Source: Robiginitomaculum sp. (lineage in GTDB: Bacteria > Pseudomonadota > Alphaproteobacteria > Caulobacterales > Maricaulaceae). Taken from it: DNA of 64,000 nt. How positions within the stretch are numbered: position 1 is the first letter of the stretch; each line of letters begins with the position of its first letter. Made by a program: the position numbers and the translations under genes. The stretch spans positions 1 through 64,000 of the forward strand of contig JAJFFT010000001.1 of the NCBI GenBank assembly GCA_021776525.1, in the 5' to 3' direction. The notes below the pieces were generated by a model. The model was given only the letters and a program-made list of their open reading frames with translations. It was not told the origin of the DNA and ran no database searches. Shown one piece after another: positions 16,881-25,536 of the stretch.

Positions 16881-17597
16881 ATGAATAACTATAACCGCAC
16901 TATGTCCGCATCGCAGTCCATGGACACCAGCGTCGATGCTGGTCTGCGCTCTTTCATGCTCGGCATATACAATAATATGAGCATTGGACTGGCCATCACC
17001 GGTCTTGTTGCGTTCTTCTCATCGCAAAGCCAGCCGCTGATGCAACTGGTTCATGGTACGCCTTTGCGCTGGGTGGTGATGCTGGCCCCGTTAGGCTTCG
17101 TACTCTACCTCTCGGCCCGGGTGATGAAAATGTCACCATCGGCGGCGCGGGGCTGGTTCTTTGCCTTTGCCGCAGTCATGGGATTATCATTGTCCTATAT
17201 CTTTTTGGCCTATACCGGGCTTTCGGTCGCCAAGGTGTTCTTTATCACGGCGGCGTCCTTTGGCGCACTGAGCCTTTGGGGCTACACCACCAAGAAAAAT
17301 TTGTCGGCCATGGGCAGTTTCATGATGATGGGCCTGTTTGGCATTATCATCGCCATGGTGGTCAATATGTTCCTGAAGTCCGCGGCGATGGATTTTGCCA
17401 TATCTGCAATTGGTGTGGTGATCTTTGCCGGGCTGACCGCCTGGGATACACAGCGCCTAAAGCACAGCTATTATGAAATCGGTGCCAATGCCGAAATGGC
17501 AGGCCGGGTGGCTATTATGGGGGCGCTTAGCCTCTATCTGGACTTCCTGAACCTGTTCTTGTTCCTGCTGCGCTTTATGGGCGGCGGTCGCAGCTAA
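16881..17597 (+). CDS. Bax inhibitor-1 / YccA family membrane protein
   Basis: A 238-residue protein with seven hydrophobic segments and a polar N-terminus of about 25 residues. Family traits include SYIFLAYTGLSVAKVFFITAAS-type sequence in the fourth and fifth helices and FAGLTAWDTQRLKH, the conserved loop with paired acidic residues before the last helix. Bacterial members are pH-sensitive calcium-leak type channels or interact with FtsH (YccA); which applies here is unknown. A ribosome binding site (GGATGAG) lies 5 nt before the ATG, and a clear terminator follows, so it is likely a single-gene unit. Confidence 0.88.
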   Translation: MNNYNRTMSASQSMDTSVDAGLRSFMLGIYNNMSIGLAITGLVAFFSSQSQPLMQLVHGTPLRWVVMLAPLGFVLYLSARVMKMSPSAARGWFFAFAAVMGLSLSYIFLAYTGLSVAKVFFITAASFGALSLWGYTTKKNLSAMGSFMMMGLFGIIIAMVVNMFLKSAAMDFAISAIGVVIFAGLTAWDTQRLKHSYYEIGANAEMAGRVAIMGALSLYLDFLNLFLFLLRFMGGGRS

Positions 17598-17614
17598 GGC
17601 GTACACAGTCTTGC

Positions 17615-17644
17615 AAAAGCCCGGTCCTGGTGGCCGGGCTTTTT
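17615..17644 (+). terminator. Intrinsic terminator after the Bax inhibitor-1 gene
   Basis: The hairpin is AAAAGCCCGG, loop TCCTGGTGG, then CCGGGCTTTTT: a GC-rich stem with A/T extension and a T run, 18 nt after the stop codon. Confidence 0.9.
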
Positions 17645-17705
17645 GTATAAATAGACAATTTCTCTATAGGTGACAGGGGCATGTCCGGCATGCTAGCAAA
17701 CGGCT

Positions 17706-17924
17706 ATGAATAGATTTGGCAAAAGTTTTACGGGCGTGGCCGAGCTCTCTTACGGTGATGGCGAGTTTCTGATTATGAAGCCCGGATCATATGTGGTGTG
17801 TGCTGAAACCGGCAAACAGATCCCGCTTGACGAGCTGCGCTATTGGAGTGCTGAATTACAAGAAGCCTATGTGGACTGCGAGGCCGCAGTGACCCGTTGG
17901 CGTACTGTGCAGGCCAAGTCTTGA
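17706..17924 (+). CDS. DUF2093 domain protein
   Basis: A 72-residue protein matching the small alphaproteobacterial DUF2093 family: ELSYGDGEFLIMKPGSYVVC, then AETGKQIPLDELRYWSAELQ and EAYVDCEAA. Two cysteines, in VVC and VDC, are present; the first often lies in a Cys/His-bearing rubredoxin-like turn in relatives. Function is unknown. In related bacteria the gene sits beside lpxK and waaA, as here. Its TGA overlaps the ATG of the peptidase gene by one base, indicating co-translation. Confidence 0.85.
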   Translation: MNRFGKSFTGVAELSYGDGEFLIMKPGSYVVCAETGKQIPLDELRYWSAELQEAYVDCEAAVTRWRTVQAKS

Positions 17925-18763
17925 TGTTGGCCATCGCGGCCTTGGCGATCAGCGTGCTAAGCGCGACGGCAGATCCAACACCGCACTGTCTTGGCGCTTA
18001 TGAGCAAGGGGCATTGATCGCCTGTCATACCACACCGGACGCCGCCATTACGCTGCATGATGATGCCGGGTTTGAAGCCCGGTTGAGCGCCGACGCGCAG
18101 GGGCGTTTTGTGCTGGGTTTTTCCCGCGATGCAGCCCCCAACATGACCTTGCGGGTGTGCGCCAAAGGCGGTGCCTGTGCGGCATTGCCGCTTTCCATTG
18201 CCCCTCATGATTATAATATTGAACGTATAAACGGCTTGCCGCCCGGCAAAGTGTCGCGCTTTACCCCGGCGCAACTGGCCCATATCCGCAAAAGCAGCGC
18301 ACGTAAAAAAACCGCCTTTGCCACCCATGTCGATACCCAGGCCTATCTCATGGGCTTTGATGCGCCGGTGCAAAACGCCCGCATTAGTGGTTATTTTGGC
18401 TCGCAACGGGTGTTGAACGGCAAGCCCAAGCGCCCCCATATGGGGATGGATTTTGCGGTCCCCAAAGGCACGCCAATTGCTGCGCCCGCTGGCGGCGTGG
18501 TGACCCTGGCTGATCCGGATTTATATTTCGAAGGCGGCACGGTGTTTTTGGACCATGGGCAGGGTCTGGTCAGTGTGTTCATGCATATGAGCGCGCTCAA
18601 CGTTAAAGACGGCCAGCGGGTCAAAAAGGGCGATGTGCTGGGTCAGGTCGGGTCTACCGGGCGGGCGACCGGCCCGCATTTGCATTGGTCACTGAAATGG
18701 CGTAATCGCTATTATGTTAATCCGGATGCGGCCTTGTCTTTGGATGTATCGCCCTTGCGGTAA
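17924..18763 (+). CDS. M23 family (LytM) metallopeptidase, exported
   Basis: A 279-residue exported peptidoglycan endopeptidase candidate. ATG 17924 gives a signal peptide (MLAIAALAISVLSATA); the frame extends further upstream only from a TTG within DUF2093. The C-terminal LytM domain holds the zinc-site motifs HMGMDFAVP (H-x3-D) and GPHLHW (H-x-H), so the active site is intact. The N-terminal half is a small Cys-bearing beta domain of unknown type. The last 52 bases overlap the 3' end of the acyltransferase gene on the opposite strand. Confidence 0.88.
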   Translation: MLAIAALAISVLSATADPTPHCLGAYEQGALIACHTTPDAAITLHDDAGFEARLSADAQGRFVLGFSRDAAPNMTLRVCAKGGACAALPLSIAPHDYNIERINGLPPGKVSRFTPAQLAHIRKSSARKKTAFATHVDTQAYLMGFDAPVQNARISGYFGSQRVLNGKPKRPHMGMDFAVPKGTPIAAPAGGVVTLADPDLYFEGGTVFLDHGQGLVSVFMHMSALNVKDGQRVKKGDVLGQVGSTGRATGPHLHWSLKWRNRYYVNPDAALSLDVSPLR

Positions 18764-19662
18764 ACCTCTTTGGGCCAGCGCCGATGTACCCAGAACCAGT
18801 CTTTTGGGTGGGCGCGGATTTGATCTTCTAAAAACCGATTGATGGCGGCCACGGTATTGGCAATGGCTATGGTTTTATCCGGATCAGTGTCGGCATCAAT
18901 GGGCGGATGAAAAGTCACCACAAAGCGGGCTTTGGGCAGACGGGTCACAGATACGGGCAATAACGGCACATTAAACCGCCGCGCCAGACGCGCCGGGCCG
19001 GGGGCGGTTTTGAGGGTATGGCCAAAAAACGGTGCATCAATGCCGAGGTTGAATTTCTGATCGTTCAAAAACGTCACCGTCTGACCGGCCTTGATGGCGT
19101 CCAGCATTTCACGGGCCCCGGTCTCGCCTTTGGCACTGAGGTCTGGAATGCCATAACCCAGTCGTATGGCGGTGATGCGGGCATCAATATGGGGGTTGTT
19201 GGCATGACGATACGAGACGCGCGCATCAAGGCCGCTCTGGCAGATGGCGGCGGCCATCACCTCCCAATTGGCAAAATGCCCGGTGATAATCACTGCGGGC
19301 GTCTTGCTGTCGCGCACGGCCTGTAAATATTCAAGGCCGCGCACCTCGACCCGGCCATCCGCCGCATAGGGGCGCATTTCGTTCATATGCGCAAACTCAG
19401 CGCCCAGCCGCCCCAGATTATCCCATGCCGCCATGGCCAAAGCTTTGGCACCGGCATCATCAATATCGGGGAAGACCAGTTTGGCATTGATTTGCGCAAC
19501 GTGGTGCGCCGAAAACAACGGGCCCAGCTTGCGCAGGCACCAGCCGCCAAGGGCCGAGGCCTTTTCAATCGGCAGGATGCCAAACACAGCCATCACCATG
19601 TCCCACAACACGGCTTCGAGCCGCCAGCCAAACCGCTGCCAGAAAGAGGGCTTGGCACTCAT
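18712..19662 (-). CDS. Lipid A biosynthesis (lauroyl-type) acyltransferase family protein
   Basis: A 316-residue member of the LpxL/HtrB family, which transfers secondary acyl chains to Kdo2-lipid IVA at the inner membrane. The catalytic signature is GHFANWE (H-x4-E, about residue 131). FLNDQKFNLGIDAPFFGH is the family's second block, and the C-terminal DWFWVHRRWP ending is typical of LpxL/LpxM. One N-terminal hydrophobic segment serves as the membrane anchor. The start overlaps the lpxK stop by 4 nt. It is the last gene of the minus-strand lipid A unit. Which acyl position it modifies cannot be told. Confidence 0.88.
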   Translation of the reverse strand: MSAKPSFWQRFGWRLEAVLWDMVMAVFGILPIEKASALGGWCLRKLGPLFSAHHVAQINAKLVFPDIDDAGAKALAMAAWDNLGRLGAEFAHMNEMRPYAADGRVEVRGLEYLQAVRDSKTPAVIITGHFANWEVMAAAICQSGLDARVSYRHANNPHIDARITAIRLGYGIPDLSAKGETGAREMLDAIKAGQTVTFLNDQKFNLGIDAPFFGHTLKTAPGPARLARRFNVPLLPVSVTRLPKARFVVTFHPPIDADTDPDKTIAIANTVAAINRFLEDQIRAHPKDWFWVHRRWPKEVYRKGDTSKDKAASGLT

Positions 19663-20627
19663 GATCCCAGCACCGGCTTAAGCAGTGTGATCAGTGCATC
19701 GGTGTCTGCAAATTCTGCCTTGACCGGCCAGCCATAAAGACCATCTCGCAAGGCTGGCGGCAGGCGGACCAGATCTTTTTGGGTGGTGATCAATTGTGCG
19801 CCTTCCTTTTTGGCCCAATCGTGCAGGCGGGCGATATCGTTATCACTGTACACATGATGATCATCAAAGCCGATCTCCTGAACCATCATGCCGCCACATG
19901 CCCGTATGGCATCAAAGAATTTTTGCGGGCGGCCAATGCCGGCAAAGGCCAGTAATGGCCCTTTGGGCAGGGCATCAGGATTGACCAGCCCGGCGTGCAG
20001 GCTCGGCAATGCACCTTGCCATTGGGGTGCATCATCGCCCATCAGAATAACCGCGTTGGCGCGCTTAACGGCGTCATCAAGCGGTTCGCGCAATGGCCCG
20101 GCCGGAAACACCCGGCCATTACCCAGACCAACGTCCTGATCCATGACCAGTAAAGATATGTCCTTGGCCAGCGCCGGGTTTTGAAATCCGTCATCCATAA
20201 TGATGATGCTGGCTTTGTGGTTGGCCGCCAGCGTTGCTCCGGCCACCCGGTCCCGGGCCACAATGGTTGGGGCAATACGTGCCAGCAGCAGCGCCTCGTC
20301 GCCGACATCGCGGGCGCTATGGATGGTTTCATCGACGTGTACAGGGCCGCGCAACGCCCCCCCATAGCCGCGCGTTAAAAATACGGGCGTGTGGGCGCGT
20401 TTGATCAGAATTTCTGCCAGCGCAATGGCCAGAGGCGTTTTGCCGGTGCCACCCATGGTGACATTGCCGACGCAAATTACCGGCACGGCGGCTGTGACCG
20501 GTTTGGCCCGATTTTGGCGCCAGCGCCCAGCCAGTGTCACCAGCGCGCTCAGCGGGCTGAGCAGGCTGCGCGCCAATGGGGCCGCCATGGGGCCGTGCTT
20601 GTGGTTCCAAAACTCCGGGGCGCGCAT
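19659..20627 (-). CDS. lpxK: Tetraacyldisaccharide 4'-kinase
   Basis: A 322-residue LpxK, the normal length. It phosphorylates the 4' position of the lipid A disaccharide to give lipid IVA. The N-terminal sequence MRAPEFWNHKHGP and an amphipathic segment are followed by ICVGNVTMGGTGKTP (Walker A, about 50-64). FLTRGYGG and IIIMDDGFQN (the conserved DDG-F-Q motif) come next, then FAGIGRPQKFF and the closing FDDHHVYSDNDI block. The gene overlaps its neighbours by 1 and 4 nt, so it is translated with the fused DUF374-WaaA gene. Confidence 0.95.
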   Translation of the reverse strand: MRAPEFWNHKHGPMAAPLARSLLSPLSALVTLAGRWRQNRAKPVTAAVPVICVGNVTMGGTGKTPLAIALAEILIKRAHTPVFLTRGYGGALRGPVHVDETIHSARDVGDEALLLARIAPTIVARDRVAGATLAANHKASIIIMDDGFQNPALAKDISLLVMDQDVGLGNGRVFPAGPLREPLDDAVKRANAVILMGDDAPQWQGALPSLHAGLVNPDALPKGPLLAFAGIGRPQKFFDAIRACGGMMVQEIGFDDHHVYSDNDIARLHDWAKKEGAQLITTQKDLVRLPPALRDGLYGWPVKAEFADTDALITLLKPVLGS

Positions 20628-22600
20628 CAGCTTTGATCCTTGATGAGGTCAAGCAGGGCCGCCCGGGTGATATCCATCGGGGCCTTGGCCTTTGTGTCGA
20701 TCAGCGTCTGTGCCGCATCGGTCATGGTTTTGGCGGCTTTAAGATCAACCCAAAGCGATAGTATGGCTGTGGCCAGTTCCGTTTCTGTGGTTACGATTTT
20801 TGCCCCACCTGCATCGGCCAAACTGGCGTAAAGCGCATCAAAACTGGCCCGGTGCGGACCGCTCAGGACAGGGACATTCAGGCGCACCGCCTCCAGCGGG
20901 TTATGACCGCTTAAATCGGGCAATAACGAGCCGCCGATAAAGGCCGGACTGGCCAGACGCAACCACAAGCCCATATCCCCGATACTGTCACCAATATAAA
21001 CCGAGCTATCGGCGTTTGGCGTCTTACCGCTGCTGTGTGTCTGGCTGATCAGCAAGGCATTGGCGCATAATCTGGCGATCTCGCTGGCCCGTTCCGGGTG
21101 CCGGGGTACCAAAATCAGCACCGCTTGCGGATGTTCTGTCAAAATGCGCTTGTGGGCATTCAGAATGATCTGATCTTCCCCCTCATGGGTGGACAGCGCC
21201 AGCCAGACGGGGCGCGCACCAAAGGCAGATTTAAGCTGTTTTAACGCGGCCTGATCGGCCGTAGGCGGCGGCGCCGAAAGCTTCAAATTGCCGCTCTGGG
21301 TGATGCTCCAGTCGGTCAGGGTTGCAAGGCCTTTTCGGGTGGTTTCATCGGCGGTGCCAATCCAGTCAAAGGCGTTTAGCAGGTGTTTTGCACTGGCTGG
21401 TGCCCTGTGCCAGCGGCGCAAAGACGTCGCATTCATCCGGGCATTGACCAGCGCCAGCTTGATACGTTTATCCTCGGCGGCGGTGATCAGATTGGGCCAC
21501 AGCTCGGATTCCACAAACACCCCCAATTCCGGCTGCCAATGGGTCAAAAACCGATCTACCGCATCCGGTATATCCAGCGGCAAATACTGATGACGGGTAT
21601 GGGATTTCATGCGCCGTGCCGCCAGGTCCGCTGATGTTTGCGTGCCGGTGGTCAGCAAAAACCGGATATCTTTTTTGGCGCCATGCAGAGTCTGGATCAG
21701 ATTTAGGGCAAGATCAGTTTCGCCGACACTGGCCCCATGGACCCAGACAAGCGTGCCTTTGGGGCGTTCTATGCTGGTCCGGCCCAGACGTTCGCCTAGG
21801 CGCGCGGCGTCTTCCTTGTCGCTATGCACCCTGTGTTGCAGCCAGGGTTTTGCAAAACCTGCAAACAGCTGTGTTGCTATACGATAAACTGACAGGGCCA
21901 ATGGCCTGTGGGGGTGGCAGGCGCGTTCTGCTTCGGCACTGGCTTGGCTCAGACAGGTTTCCAATTGCTGGCGTTTGCTTTCCAGCGCGGCGGTATCGGC
22001 ATTTTTGGGCACGCTGATTGGTCCGGCCCAGACTATTGTGCCACGTCCAAAAGGCAAAGGCAGGCACAAACGGTCCCAGGTTTTGAAGACTATGCGCCAG
22101 CGTGTGGCCACCCCCAGTGCAACAATCGGCGCCCCGGTCAGCTGTGCCAGCTTGATGGCCCCCATACCAGCTTCGCCTCTGGGGCCGCGCGGGCCGTCGG
22201 GTGTGATGGCCATCAGTCCACCATCGTCCACATGCCGGATCATCTGGCGCAATGCTGCACTGCCGCCTTTTTCTTTGGATTTGCGGGTGTTTTTTGTTGA
22301 ACCGCGCATGGCCTTTGCCCCCAGTTTTTGGGTGGCCCCGGCCACAAAGGCACCGTCTGGCGATCGTGAGATTAGAAAACCTGGTGTCTGGCGATCCATC
22401 GGCCAGCTGGAGAGCGCCATCATGATATTGCCATGCCACAGCGCGCCGATCATGCCTGTCTCGGTTTCCCAAAGCGGCCCCATGACGTCGCGCCCGCGCA
22501 CGTCCCACCGCGTGGTGGCTTTGATCAGGCGCATGTATGCCGCCAGCAGGGACGCCAGCATGTTTTGCAAGACCTGAGATCTAAAAAAACGTTTCAGCAT
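20627..22600 (-). CDS. waaA: Fusion protein: DUF374 acyltransferase-like domain plus Kdo transferase WaaA
   Basis: A 657-residue protein joining two normally separate enzymes. Residues about 1-235 are DUF374, a lysophospholipid-acyltransferase-like domain with ALWHGNIMMAL, SRSPDGAFVA and TPDGPRGPRGEA. Residues about 240-657 are WaaA/KdtA, the Kdo transferase: VWVHGASVGETDLA, FVESELWPNLI, STHEGEDQIIL, LVPRHPERA, FIGGSLLPDLSGHNPLEA. The Kdo transferase adds Kdo to lipid IVA, so it follows LpxK in the pathway. Many alphaproteobacteria have DUF374-waaA-lpxK as three adjacent genes. Here the first two are a single open frame with no stop between them, and the usual N-terminal anchor helix of WaaA (YRIATQLFAGFAKPWL) is retained near 240. 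Confidence 0.92.
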   Translation of the reverse strand: MLKRFFRSQVLQNMLASLLAAYMRLIKATTRWDVRGRDVMGPLWETETGMIGALWHGNIMMALSSWPMDRQTPGFLISRSPDGAFVAGATQKLGAKAMRGSTKNTRKSKEKGGSAALRQMIRHVDDGGLMAITPDGPRGPRGEAGMGAIKLAQLTGAPIVALGVATRWRIVFKTWDRLCLPLPFGRGTIVWAGPISVPKNADTAALESKRQQLETCLSQASAEAERACHPHRPLALSVYRIATQLFAGFAKPWLQHRVHSDKEDAARLGERLGRTSIERPKGTLVWVHGASVGETDLALNLIQTLHGAKKDIRFLLTTGTQTSADLAARRMKSHTRHQYLPLDIPDAVDRFLTHWQPELGVFVESELWPNLITAAEDKRIKLALVNARMNATSLRRWHRAPASAKHLLNAFDWIGTADETTRKGLATLTDWSITQSGNLKLSAPPPTADQAALKQLKSAFGARPVWLALSTHEGEDQIILNAHKRILTEHPQAVLILVPRHPERASEIARLCANALLISQTHSSGKTPNADSSVYIGDSIGDMGLWLRLASPAFIGGSLLPDLSGHNPLEAVRLNVPVLSGPHRASFDALYASLADAGGAKIVTTETELATAILSLWVDLKAAKTMTDAAQTLIDTKAKAPMDITRAALLDLIKDQS

Positions 22601-22677
22601 GGATTAACAAATAACATGGATAACACGGCTCACGCAGGTTATGACAGGTTTTATGGGAATAGGAATACAGACCATCC

Positions 22678-23337
22678 ATGCACTTTGATCTTTCCACCCC
22701 CAATGGTCGCCGACGGGCGCGCACAGACCTGATCTGGCGTGACCACGGGTTTTTGCGCGTCTGGTTCCAAAATGCCCACTGGATTTCCGATGAAATGTTA
22801 CGCACCAACCAGCCCAGCCCGCACCAGATCGGGCTTTGGGCGACACGCGGCATTAAAACCATCATCAATTTACGCGGTGGTATAGACAGCGGTTTTCACG
22901 CGCTGGAGCGCGAAGCCTGTGCCAGGCACGGCATTAAGCTGGTCAATTTTGTGGTGAAATCCCGCGATGTGCATCCGCCTGAGGTTATTTTCGGGGCCCG
23001 TGATCTGTTCGAGCAAATCGCCTATCCGGCCCTGATGCACTGTAAATCCGGTGCTGATCGTGCCGGGTTTATGGCGGCGCTGTATATGCACTTTCGTCGA
23101 AACGAACGCATCGAAGTGGCCATGCAGCAATTGTCCCTGAAATACCTGCATGTCCGTCAGGGTAAAACCGGCATGCTGGATTTCTTTTTTCAAACTTATC
23201 TGGATTATGTCCAAACTACGCCGATCAGTTTTTCTGACTGGGTGCGTGATGTCTATGACCCGCCCGCTGTCAAAGCGGCGTTCATGGAAAGCTGGCTGGG
23301 CAATACACTGGTCGACAAGGTCTTGCGCAGGGAATAA
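22678..23337 (+). CDS. Dual-specificity/tyrosine phosphatase-like protein (possible CtpA-type lipid A phosphatase)
   Basis: A 219-residue cysteine phosphatase. The P-loop is MHCKSGADRAG (C-x5-R, about residues 121-131), with the preceding region TIINLRGGID as the usual substrate-framing strand. Family members act on proteins, inositol phosphates or lipids. The gene lies divergent to the waaA fusion within the lipid A supercluster. In Caulobacter the essential predicted tyrosine phosphatase CtpA is needed for wild-type lipid A, so a lipid A role is a reasonable inference, not something the sequence proves. The stop abuts the convergent epimerase gene. Confidence 0.75.
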   Translation: MHFDLSTPNGRRRARTDLIWRDHGFLRVWFQNAHWISDEMLRTNQPSPHQIGLWATRGIKTIINLRGGIDSGFHALEREACARHGIKLVNFVVKSRDVHPPEVIFGARDLFEQIAYPALMHCKSGADRAGFMAALYMHFRRNERIEVAMQQLSLKYLHVRQGKTGMLDFFFQTYLDYVQTTPISFSDWVRDVYDPPAVKAAFMESWLGNTLVDKVLRRE

Positions 23338-24321
23338 TCAGCCCCATAGATCAGGCGCGGGTGTATGCACCCATGCCTCATCATAAACAAGGCCTGGCGT
23401 GCGATCACCTTGCAGTAACAATGGCCCGTCAAGGTCGATAAAATCTGCCATGTCGCCCAACAATAATGACGGTGCCATGCCCAAAGACGTGCCAACCATA
23501 CAGCCCAGCATTATGGTCAGACCCCGTGCTTTGGCCTCTTGGGCCAATTGAATGGCTTCGCTCAGGCCGCCAGTTTTATCGAGCTTGATATTGACCGCAC
23601 CGTAAAGGGCAGACAGGCGATCCAGATCAGCACTGGTATGCAGGCTTTCATCGGCGCACAGGGGAATGGGCGAGGCAAGGTCCGCCAGATGGTGATCGTC
23701 GCTGACGGGCAAAGGCTGTTCGATCAAGACCACGGACAAGCGTTCCAGATCGGGCAGCAAGGCTTTGAGTTGCCCTGGGGTCAAACCCTCATTGGCATCC
23801 AAAATCAATCGTGCATCGGGGCGGGCCTTGTGAATGGCCGACAAACGCTCCAGATCGCTCCCATCGCCAGCCAGTTTAAGCTTTAGCACAGGAAAACTGG
23901 AGGCGGTTTGGGCCTTTTGCGCCATGATTTGCGGCTGATCTATGGTGATGGTCAGCGCCGTTTGAACCGGCTTTGGCTGTGCTAGTCCGGCCAGTTTCCA
24001 GACCGGTTCACCGCGCATTTTGGCGTCCAAATCCCACAACGCACAATCCAGTGCATTGCGGGCCGCCCCGGCGGGCAGGGCTTGTTGCAGGTCTTGCCTG
24101 TTAAGGCCGTTTTCAAGGGCGCGACGTATGGTTTCTATTTGCGCGCTGACACTGTCCACACTTTCACCATAACGGGCATAGGGGACGCATTCGCCGCGCC
24201 CGGTATGGTCATTGTCATTCAGGTTGACCACAAGCGTCCGGGCGTGGGTTTTGTGGCCACGGGCAATGCGAAACGTGCCGGTGATTGGCCAATCTTCCAC
24301 GATGATGTTCAAAGAGCGCAT
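23338..24321 (-). CDS. Dipeptide epimerase (L-Ala-D/L-Glu epimerase family)
   Basis: A 327-residue enolase-superfamily enzyme of the muconate-lactonizing subgroup. Catalytic residues are visible: LKLKL (the K-x-K acid/base pair), metal ligands in LDANEGL, LIEQP and CADES, the KLDKTGG lysine, and the end motif GCMVGTSLG. Members epimerise L-Ala-D-Glu released from murein, feeding peptidoglycan recycling. It does not belong to the surrounding lipid genes; its start faces mlaE with only 63 bp between, so both promoters lie there. The exact dipeptide specificity is not readable. Confidence 0.9.
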   Translation of the reverse strand: MRSLNIIVEDWPITGTFRIARGHKTHARTLVVNLNDNDHTGRGECVPYARYGESVDSVSAQIETIRRALENGLNRQDLQQALPAGAARNALDCALWDLDAKMRGEPVWKLAGLAQPKPVQTALTITIDQPQIMAQKAQTASSFPVLKLKLAGDGSDLERLSAIHKARPDARLILDANEGLTPGQLKALLPDLERLSVVLIEQPLPVSDDHHLADLASPIPLCADESLHTSADLDRLSALYGAVNIKLDKTGGLSEAIQLAQEAKARGLTIMLGCMVGTSLGMAPSLLLGDMADFIDLDGPLLLQGDRTPGLVYDEAWVHTPAPDLWG

Positions 24322-24384
24322 AAACTATCCTTTTGTTGGCGCAATGCCTTGACGCTCTGCCTTTGGGCTGGTTGCGTGGGGCAG

Positions 24385-25536
24385 ATGAGAAAACAAGCAC
24401 GAGAAACCAAGCCTATCGACATCTCTTTGATCAGGGAAGATGGGCGCGTTGTTCTTGCCCCGACCGGCGACTGGGTGACCGACAATCTGGCTGCAATGGA
24501 CAAGCGTTTGCGGGCCATAGAGGCGAAAATTGGCGCTGAGCCAGCGGTGTTTGATGTGCGGGCGCTGGGCCGGATCGACCTGGCCGGGGCTTTTGTGCTG
24601 GGCCGTACGGTGCGCTCCTGCAGCCGCCCGCATATGGATTTTGATTTTATTGGCGAGCATCGGTCCGCTCAAAAACTGATGGCCGAAGCCGATGCCAATT
24701 CCGAAGTCTGCCCCATCCCCGCCGCGCCGCGCAGCCTCGTGCAACTGGTGCTGGTCCGCTCTGGCCGGGCCGTCATGCGGGCTTTGAATGAAGGCGTGGA
24801 AACCGCGGCGTTTTTCGGGCAATTGCTGATGACCTTTGGCCGGGTGGTTACACACCCGCGGCGTATACGCTGGAATGCGATTATCAATGTGGCCGAAGAG
24901 GCCGGGGTCAATGCTTTGCCGATCATCGCCCTTTTGGCGTTTTTTATTGGCGCGGTGGTGGCCTTTTTGGGGGCTAACCTTTTGGGCCGGTTCGGGGCTT
25001 CGCTGTTTACGGTTGATCTGGTGGCGCTGGCGGTTTTGCGTGAATTTGGCGTGATGATGATGGCGCTGATTTTGGCTGGACGTTCAAACTCTGCCTTTAC
25101 CGCGCATATTGGTGCCATGAAAATGCGCCAGGAAATTGACGCCATGCAGGTGTTGGGCATGGACACGTTCGAGGTGTTGGTCCTGCCGCGTGTTATTGCC
25201 TGTATCATTATGGCCCCGGTTCTGGCCTTTGCGGCGACCATGGCCGGGCTGGTGGGGGGCGGTCTGGTGACCTGGGCGGTGCTGGATGTTTCGCCGACGC
25301 TGTTTGTCACCCGAATGCAGGAGAATATCCCCCTGATCCATTTTTGGGTGGGGATCGCCAAGGCCCCGGTTTTTGCGCTGGCTATTTCAACAATTGGCTG
25401 TCGTCAGGGGCTTCTGGTCGAGAGCAATGTGCAATCACTGGGTGAACGGACCACGGCCTCTGTTGTGCAGGCGCTGTTCACAGTGATCTTTATAGATGCC
25501 GTGTTCGCGATGATTTATCTGGAGTTGGACTGGTGA
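24385..25536 (+). CDS. mlaE: Mla-type ABC transporter permease with N-terminal STAS domain
   Basis: A 383-residue protein. Residues about 10-115 resemble a STAS domain (MlaB-like, with VVLAPTGDW and FDVRALGRIDLAGAF). The MlaE permease follows, with about five to six hydrophobic segments and the hallmark loops LREFGVMMMALILAGRSNSAF and EIDAMQVLGMD. Fusion of the MlaB part to MlaE removes the need for a separate mlaB. Mla complexes move phospholipids between the membranes to keep outer-membrane asymmetry. The start is the ATG at 24385 after GTGGGG; upstream frame overlaps the epimerase gene. It is the first gene of a four-gene operon. Confidence 0.92.
   Translation: MRKQARETKPIDISLIREDGRVVLAPTGDWVTDNLAAMDKRLRAIEAKIGAEPAVFDVRALGRIDLAGAFVLGRTVRSCSRPHMDFDFIGEHRSAQKLMAEADANSEVCPIPAAPRSLVQLVLVRSGRAVMRALNEGVETAAFFGQLLMTFGRVVTHPRRIRWNAIINVAEEAGVNALPIIALLAFFIGAVVAFLGANLLGRFGASLFTVDLVALAVLREFGVMMMALILAGRSNSAFTAHIGAMKMRQEIDAMQVLGMDTFEVLVLPRVIACIIMAPVLAFAATMAGLVGGGLVTWAVLDVSPTLFVTRMQENIPLIHFWVGIAKAPVFALAISTIGCRQGLLVESNVQSLGERTTASVVQALFTVIFIDAVFAMIYLELDW

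Noticed and set aside
17897..17923. Earlier TTG start for the M23 peptidase
   Set aside because: It lies inside DUF2093 and would place polar residues before a good signal peptide; the ATG overlapping the DUF2093 stop is the usual coupling.
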